Of a DNA stretch of 10,445 nucleotides, positions 6,074 through 10,445 are shown piece by piece. Location: positions 1-10,445 of the forward strand of contig JAPTWT010000229.1 in the NCBI GenBank assembly GCA_028064935.1. The letters run 5' to 3'. The stretch comes from Gammaproteobacteria bacterium. Lineage in GTDB: Bacteria; Pseudomonadota; Gammaproteobacteria; Acidiferrobacterales; Acidiferrobacteraceae. Below the pieces are notes generated by a model that did no database searches, had not been told where the DNA came from, and saw only the letters and a list, made by a program, of their open reading frames with translations. Position numbers and translations under genes: made by a program. Positions within the stretch are counted from its first letter, which is position 1. Each line of letters begins with the position of its first letter.

Positions 6074-7165
6074 ATGCGCGCGCGTAGGGCGGTCATGGCG
6101 GGCGAGCGCGAGACGATTCTGCGCCAGTGGGAGATGTTGCGACGGATTCCCCGGTATCCCGTCAAGACGACCACAGCGGAACTCCACGCAAGCCTCGTCA
6201 AGGCTGGGTATCAGGTCACGAAGCGCACGGTCGAACGCGACCTCGAAAGGCTGACCGTCCCCTTTCCGCTGCTCGCCGATGAGCGCAGCAAGCCCTTTGG
6301 GTGGAGCTGGCGGGCGGATGCCCCAGGTCTCACGATCCCCGGCCTTACCCTGTCCCAGGCGTTGACCTTTCAGCTCGTCGAGCAGCACCTGCGGCCTTTA
6401 TTGCCGCCCGCGGTCCTTGCGGAGTTGCAGCCTGCCTTCGCGCTTGCAGCCGCGCGGCTTGCCGAGGCTGGCCCCACGCGCCGCTCCTGGGTCGACAAGG
6501 TGCGCGTCGTCTCCCCGACGCAGACGCTGCGGGTGCCGCCCATAGCCCCCGAGGTCCAGAGAACCCTCTACGAGGCGCTCCTCACAGACCACCAAGTGCA
6601 GATCCGTTATCTAAAGCCCGGCGAGAAAAGCCCCATCACGTATGAGGCGGTCCATCCGCTGGGACTCGTGCAGCGCGGCGCCGTTTTGTACCTCGTATGC
6701 ACCTTCTTCGGTTACACGGACCCATTTCTTCTGGTCTTGCATCGCATGAAGACGGTCACGGCGCTCGAGGTCCCTGTGGTCCGGCCCCCCGACTTTGATC
6801 TGGATGCCTATATCGCCTCGGGCCGGATGGGCTTTGGAGAGGGGAAGACTATTCGTCTCGAGTTGTGGCTTGACGCCGACGCCGCACGCCACCTCACAGA
6901 GACGCCCTTGAGCGAAGATCAACGCCTGACGCCAACGTGCGACGGACGGGTACAGGTGAACGCGACCGTCCCGGAAACCGAGCAGCTGCGCTGGTGGATC
7001 CTGGGCTTTGGGGAGAAGGCAGAGGTAGTGAAGCCGATCCGCTTGCGCAAGGCAATGGCCGGAACGGCACGAAACCTTGCACTGCGTTACGGGGCCGAAC
7101 CAAGACAGATCAATGCCGCCGGAAATGGCGCACATGGGAGCATTGAAGAAGCATGGCGACCGTGA
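6074..7165 (+). CDS. WYL-domain transcriptional regulator
   Basis: The protein has 363 residues. An N-terminal helix-turn-helix (about 12-61) contains ILRQWEMLRRIPRYPVKTTT and the recognition region YQVTKRTVERDLERL. The WYL domain (about 160-235) has the signature as RYL (178-180) in VQIRYLKPGEKS, followed by YEAVHPLGLVQRGAVLYLVC and LLVLHRMKTVTAL. A WCX-like C-terminal domain (about 255-340) holds IRLELWLDADAARHL and RWWILGFGEKAEVV. WYL regulators are dimeric and in defence loci are thought to sense nucleic acid or nucleotide ligands; here the ligand is unknown. ATG 6074 has AAGGCGG four to five bases upstream; ATG 6095 also has a site and would make the protein seven residues shorter. The gene follows the nuclease and precedes a second nuclease pair; the 7250-7266 palindrome is a possible binding site. 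Confidence 0.9.
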   Translation: MRARRAVMAGERETILRQWEMLRRIPRYPVKTTTAELHASLVKAGYQVTKRTVERDLERLTVPFPLLADERSKPFGWSWRADAPGLTIPGLTLSQALTFQLVEQHLRPLLPPAVLAELQPAFALAAARLAEAGPTRRSWVDKVRVVSPTQTLRVPPIAPEVQRTLYEALLTDHQVQIRYLKPGEKSPITYEAVHPLGLVQRGAVLYLVCTFFGYTDPFLLVLHRMKTVTALEVPVVRPPDFDLDAYIASGRMGFGEGKTIRLELWLDADAARHLTETPLSEDQRLTPTCDGRVQVNATVPETEQLRWWILGFGEKAEVVKPIRLRKAMAGTARNLALRYGAEPRQINAAGNGAHGSIEEAWRP

Positions 7166-7249
7166 TGGCGGTGATGTCGCAGGGACCTTTGATGAGCGCT
7201 TAAAGGGGATGGTGGATTCGACATGGGCAGCAGGGGCTCCGCGGGGGGG

Positions 7250-7266
7250 CGATGTCAGAGACATCG
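7250..7266. promoter_or_regulatory. Perfect 7-3-7 palindrome, candidate operator
   Basis: CGATGTC and GACATCG flank AGA. The site lies 84 bases after the WYL gene and 137 bases before the PD-(D/E)XK gene, where a promoter for the second unit is expected. A dimeric regulator such as the WYL protein is a natural candidate to bind it, but this is inference. It has no T-run and is unlikely to be a terminator. The flanking 237-base gap has no clear sigma70 promoter. Confidence 0.45.
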
Positions 7267-7386
7267 AAGACAGTCGCCGAAATACCCCATTGCTATGCCG
7301 ACCTACTTATCCTCGTGTATCGCTGGCAGAGACTGAAATACGCGGTGGCACCCGACGATGACGATAGACCATGACATGGATACCAT

Positions 7387-7392
7387 AAGGAG
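7387..7392 (+). promoter_or_regulatory. Ribosome binding site that fixes the start at 7403
   Basis: AAGGAG lies ten bases before ATG 7403. The in-frame ATGs at 7358 and 7376 lie upstream of this site and have no comparable one. Confidence 0.55.
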
Positions 7393-7402
7393 ACAGAACT
7401 CA

Positions 7403-8287
7403 ATGGCCACCAGTCGAGTCAATGATCCACATTTCGCCAGAGCCTTGGCGGCTTTCACGCTATCCTTTAGGGACATCCAGAGTACGACCCAAAACAAGCG
7501 CCCCAATGCGCTTTCGCTATCCGCGTTGGCTAACGCCTTGTCGGCGTTACGCGTCCATTTTCATCGTGACCCGCCACGACCCCTTTGGGATCGCTTGGCG
7601 GATTTCACAGCGGCGTGGCCCGGGTTGCCCCCTAGGTCCCCCTCGCCGATACCTGTGCGGGTGTCGGCGCAAGTATTCGAAGCGTTCTGCCAGGATATGG
7701 AGAGACCGCTCGCGGAGTACCGAGCGACCGGTGTTTTGGCCAATGTATGGGTTGTTGCAGGCCTAGGGCGTGATGAGAGGCGGAATGCGCAGGTGCTCGC
7801 TTGGTTCTTGGACAACCACGGTAACCATGGCCAAGACTCGCTTGTTCTGCGCACGCTCCTTGAGAGTTTGGAGGGACGCTTACCTGCGGGATTCCCGCGC
7901 TCCTCGCATTTTCAGAGGGGGTACAAAACGTATGTCGAGTCGTGTCCTGACGGTGACATGACCAATCGGGTGGATATCGAGATTACGAGTGACGACGCCT
8001 TCGTCTTCCTTGAACTCAAGATTGGCGCACCAGAACGTGCTGGCCAGTTGGATCGTTACTACCAACTGGCAAAACGGCGCGCGAACGGCCAGGCCGTAGG
8101 TGTGCTGTATATCACGCCCGGAGGTAAACGACGAGAACCGGTAAGATCCGAGGAAAGGGCACACATCGTCGAAATCAGTTGGGCTGATGTAGCGAAGGCT
8201 TTGCGTCGAAGCGCCACGGTCCTGTTAGTCGACCACCCGGTTCGTCACTACTTGAATCAGTTTGCAACTCACATCAACGCATTATAA
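7403..8287 (+). CDS. PD-(D/E)XK nuclease superfamily protein (PF14281-like)
   Basis: The protein has 294 residues. The N-terminal ~110 residues are not recognised. Then comes the pattern of the PDDEXK_4 family: NVWVVAGLGRDERRNAQVLAWFLDNHG (family motif of an acidic residue followed by the LAWFLD helix and a His-Gly), and a catalytic core with D191 in NRVDIEIT, E204-x-K206 in VFLELKIGAP, and the GQLDRYYQLAKR helix (214-225) with its conserved Gln. The residues expected for metal-dependent nuclease activity are present. The following strand AVGVLYITPGGK is also typical. Such proteins are often found alone or in pairs in defence islands, with unknown targets. The stop is 16 bases before the next gene, so the two form a likely operon. 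The start follows the AAGGAG site. Confidence 0.82.
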   Translation: MATSRVNDPHFARALAAFTLSFRDIQSTTQNKRPNALSLSALANALSALRVHFHRDPPRPLWDRLADFTAAWPGLPPRSPSPIPVRVSAQVFEAFCQDMERPLAEYRATGVLANVWVVAGLGRDERRNAQVLAWFLDNHGNHGQDSLVLRTLLESLEGRLPAGFPRSSHFQRGYKTYVESCPDGDMTNRVDIEITSDDAFVFLELKIGAPERAGQLDRYYQLAKRRANGQAVGVLYITPGGKRREPVRSEERAHIVEISWADVAKALRRSATVLLVDHPVRHYLNQFATHINAL

Positions 8288-8303
8288 AACGGAGAAAATG
8301 CAT

Positions 8304-8957
8304 ATGAGTACGGTAGCCAATGTTGACGCCTTAGTTATTCGGAATATGTCCACAATAGAGCAGTCTATTGAGCATCTTATCAACGTCATAGAACCGCGAG
8401 TCTTTGGGGCAATAAATGAGGAGATCACGGATTGGATAGAAAAGAAGCGATGGGTTGGAGAGGCGACGTATAATGATCAACATCTGGATATTTGGCTACG
8501 GCCGGTGACTTGGCGGACTTCGCCGGGAGAACCCGCAGAGCACGGCCCCGCATATTTTTATATCATGGGCTTGTCAGAAGAAGAGGACTGGAGTTGGGTG
8601 ACCATACTGTGTGGTGCCAACAAAGATGAAATCGGATTTGTGACAGAGTTCGACTGGAGAGGCGCGGGCCTAGCCAAGAAGGACTGGAAAGCCCTTGCTC
8701 AGGAGCACCAGGCCAAAACGCCCCAGTTGCATCAAGCGGGTTTCCGGTTTGACGATAAGGAGGGTGTGTGGGCCCTCCCTGTTCGTGTGGATGCCGAGAA
8801 GCTTGCACAGGCTATCGAGGAAGATGACATTGCGTCCGCTCTTGAACCGTTGCGAGTGGCGTTAGAAACGCTTGGTCGAACCGTGGATCTTTGGAACGCG
8901 CTCGTAGCAAAGATTATCAAAAGCGATAACCCCAGACGTAAGAGTGGCAACGCCTAG
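8304..8957 (+). CDS. Unrecognised protein paired with the PD-(D/E)XK nuclease
   Basis: The protein has 217 residues from ATG 8304; GGAG at 8291-8294 lies nine bases before this codon but only three before the alternative ATG at 8298. I recognise no family. It has no signal peptide or membrane helix and is acidic and Trp-rich (WIEKKRW, IWLRPVTW, EEDWSWVTIL, FDWRG). The first 50 residues look helical, the middle (about 50-115) is beta-like, and the last 50 (ALEPLRVALETLGRTVDLWN) are again helical; the basic tail is NPRRKSGNA. It is probably soluble and cytoplasmic. Its position 16 bases after the nuclease gene, apparently co-transcribed, suggests a partner: inhibitor, sensor or specificity subunit. 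The gene appears more AT-rich than the DUF2779 and WYL genes (not measured), which may point to separate acquisition. Confidence 0.72.
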   Translation: MSTVANVDALVIRNMSTIEQSIEHLINVIEPRVFGAINEEITDWIEKKRWVGEATYNDQHLDIWLRPVTWRTSPGEPAEHGPAYFYIMGLSEEEDWSWVTILCGANKDEIGFVTEFDWRGAGLAKKDWKALAQEHQAKTPQLHQAGFRFDDKEGVWALPVRVDAEKLAQAIEEDDIASALEPLRVALETLGRTVDLWNALVAKIIKSDNPRRKSGNA

Positions 8958-9053
8958 CTTACAAAGGACGGCCGCCGGGCTCTGCTGAGGGATGGCTACT
9001 AATAACCCATTAGGCGTAACGGGCCCCCATTAATCGACGTACGAGAAGGGTCC

Positions 9054-9227
9054 ATGGAAAATATACATACTGGGGCGAAGCCGCTAAAGATTCTTGTGAA
9101 AAGTGTGAGAGCTTCCCAGAATATCAGAGGATGGCCGGCCTTTTTTACGTCTGGACTGTCTCAAGATCAAACAAGGACCGTTCTTTCTGTCATCCAACAA
9201 GAGCTAGGGACATTTCGCCTGGATTAA
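9054..9227 (+). CDS. Possible small ORF, 57 residues, doubtful
   Basis: An ATG with AGAAGGG three bases upstream opens a 57-codon frame ending at TAA 9225-9227. The product starts MENIHTGAKPLKILVKSV and ends VIQQELGTFRLD; it has a plausible amino-acid mix but no family I know. It may instead be a remnant: its end (QQELGTFRLD) lies where the missing N-terminal part of the Mrr-like pseudogene would be, and an A8 run at 9233-9240 separates the two, so the frames could once have been joined. I cannot decide between a small gene, decayed enzyme N-terminus and chance. Confidence 0.25.
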   Translation: MENIHTGAKPLKILVKSVRASQNIRGWPAFFTSGLSQDQTRTVLSVIQQELGTFRLD

Positions 9228-9241
9228 GCCTTAAAAAAAAG

Positions 9242-10118
9242 GACAGACGTTACACAAAGTCCAAGGCGATCTAGGATTGGGTAAGCGAAGTCTGGCCTTT
9301 TTCCTATGAGATACGGAAAGGCGACCTCGTTATCCTGCCGTTCAAGACGCAACCCACCATCTATGTCGGAGAAGTGGTCGGGGATTACCACGCGGAGTTG
9401 CAGGGGCCGAAACCGTCCTTCCACTGGCGGCCGGTGAAATGGATTGGCGGGTCGGTTCCGCGCGCCAGCTTCGGCAAGGATTTGCTCTACACTTTCGGCG
9501 CATTTCTGACCATATGCCGCGTGCAGCGCAACAACGCCGAGCAACGCATCGGCGCCATGCGGGCTAATGGCTGGAAGCCCGAATCCATAACGGCGGTCAC
9601 AAAGGCTCATTCACCAATGACCAACGAGGCCGCCGAAGATAGCGACCCTGAAGAACTGGCCCATGACCAGATTGCACCGCTTATCGCGTCGCGTTTCAAG
9701 GGGCATGGTCTCATCCGCTTAGTGGAAGCGATCCTCAAGGCGCAGGGGTACATCACGTACCAGAACCCAGAAGGGGGATGGGGGCGTCGATATTCTGGCC
9801 GGTTCGGGGCCGCTGGGTTTTGGTTTGCCGCGTTTGTGCGTGGAAGTGAAATCGGAGGGTGGGCCTATCGACCGCCCGAGCGTGGATAAGCTGTTAGGGG
9901 CGGTCTCCAAGTTTGGCGCAGGTGAAGGGTTGTTCGTCTCGTGGGGCGGCTTCAAAAGCAACGCGCAAAAAGAACTTGCGGAAAGCTTCTTCTGGGTGCG
10001 GCTGTGGACGCAAAAGGATCTGCTGGAACAACTGTTTGCTCATTATGACCACCTTGATGAAGACTGGAAGGCCGAATTGCCATTGAAGCGGATGTGGACG
10101 GTGGCAGTACAGGAATGA
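9242..10118 (+). pseudogene. Mrr-type restriction endonuclease, disrupted
   Basis: Two frames together encode an Mrr-like enzyme. The first frame reads DWVSEVWPFSYEIRKGDLVI, LPFKTQPTIYVGEVVGDY and GKDLLYTFGAFLTICRVQRN, the usual N-terminal domain, then the linker to HGLIRLVEAILKAQGYITY. An in-frame TAG at 9272-9274 interrupts it. After the five-G run at 9773-9777 homology jumps to another frame: DGGVDILAGSGPLGFGLPRL followed by CVEVKSEGGP, and ends at TGA 10116-10118. This second part holds the Mrr PD-(D/E)XK residues D (codon 9789), E (9843) and K (9849). Deleting one G restores the frame, so a +1 slip is the simplest cause. The expected first ~60 residues upstream of 9242 cannot be read cleanly. 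Mrr enzymes cut modified foreign DNA. The copy appears recently dead, given its intact catalytic half; a sequencing error could explain one lesion but hardly both. Confidence 0.88.
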
Positions 10119-10445
10119 TGGCTTGCCCTGAGTGCCTGGCATATGGGTTACTCGGTTTGCACAGTACCCGGATTACAGGGTGGGGCCCTGAACCGCGACA
10201 ATGTCGTGGGTCGGAACGGCTTTTGATGTGCCCCCTACGGAGAGGTTTCTTGGGATCATAACGCTTGAATATAGGGCGCGCAGCGAGGCCTCGTCCGTTT
10301 GTCCGAGTACTAAGGCGCACCATCATTAATCGGGTCAGCGCGGGCACGGGCACTGAAAAGCTTTTCTTGAGTGTCGCCAGAGCAGGCGGACGAATCGGCG
10401 GGGCGATAACGTCCATGGGCATGACGCGATAAGGTCGAATTCACG
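10119..10445. other. Right-edge stretch without a supportable gene
   Basis: No gene is supported in these 327 bases. A minus-strand frame from 10422 stays open back into the Mrr pseudogene, but its product is rich in Ser, Pro and Arg, has no ribosome binding site, and overlaps the Mrr coding homology on the opposite strand. Plus-strand frames are short. No tRNA, terminator or attachment site was found. Confidence 0.4.

Noticed and set aside
6611..7264. Minus-strand open frame of 217 codons
   Set aside because: It is antisense to the WYL and WCX domains and shows no family sequence of its own.
9132..9145. GGCCGGCC followed by a T run, terminator-like
   Set aside because: The palindrome has no loop and the arms are too short to form a stable hairpin; it also lies within the doubtful small ORF.
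9952..10422. Minus-strand open frame of 156 codons at the right edge
   Set aside because: It overlaps the Mrr C-terminal coding homology on the other strand, lacks a ribosome binding site and has a Ser/Pro/Arg-biased composition.
1..10445. CRISPR array, tRNA or rRNA genes
   Set aside because: I saw no regularly spaced repeats and no cloverleaf or rRNA-like sequence on either strand.

Overview
The window looks like a chromosomal accessory region of a moderately GC-rich proteobacterium, most likely gamma- or betaproteobacterial. The evidence is the proteobacterial type of membrane-anchored retropepsin-like protein (starting MGYQDRDWYK), the relic of an IS110-family transposase, and Shine-Dalgarno-led bacterial genes. 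I cannot name the species. No rRNA, tRNA, CRISPR array or complete mobile element was seen.

Left part (1-2490). After about 400 bases with no convincing gene there is a small membrane protein with an N-terminal zinc ribbon and a C-terminal tRNA_anti-like (OB-fold) domain (412-918). A badly decayed IS110 transposase 5' part follows on the minus strand (936-1386). Next comes a TM-anchored, retropepsin-like aspartic protease of the TIGR02281 type (1540-2103), then about 390 bases without a clear gene.

Central part (2491-7165). A short DUF697-like hydrophobic protein is on the minus strand (2491-2847). Divergent from it, across a leader holding two perfect 7-bp inverted repeats, are three plus-strand genes. 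The first is a 409-residue HslV/proteasome-like Ntn-hydrolase (3168-4397). The second, 24 bases later, is a DUF2779 protein that joins a PD-(D/E)XK/Cas4-like nuclease with an Fe-S cysteine set to a DEDD exonuclease-like domain (4422-5909). The third, after 164 bases, is a WYL-domain regulator (6074-7165). Protease plus double nuclease plus WYL regulator is the best candidate for an undescribed, probably anti-phage or stress-triggered, system.

Right part (7166-10445). A 17-bp perfect palindrome with a 3-base centre (7250-7266) lies between the WYL gene and a second, two-gene unit: a PF14281-like PD-(D/E)XK nuclease (7403-8287) followed after 16 bases by an unrecognised 217-residue protein (8304-8957). 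A doubtful small ORF (9054-9227) precedes an Mrr-type restriction endonuclease that keeps its catalytic motifs but is broken by an in-frame TAG and a +1 frameshift (9242-10118). The last 330 bases hold nothing I can support.

Three nuclease loci, one of them dead, with a WYL regulator and IS debris, make this resemble a defence island. All functional statements rest on motif reading by eye; no database search was possible.
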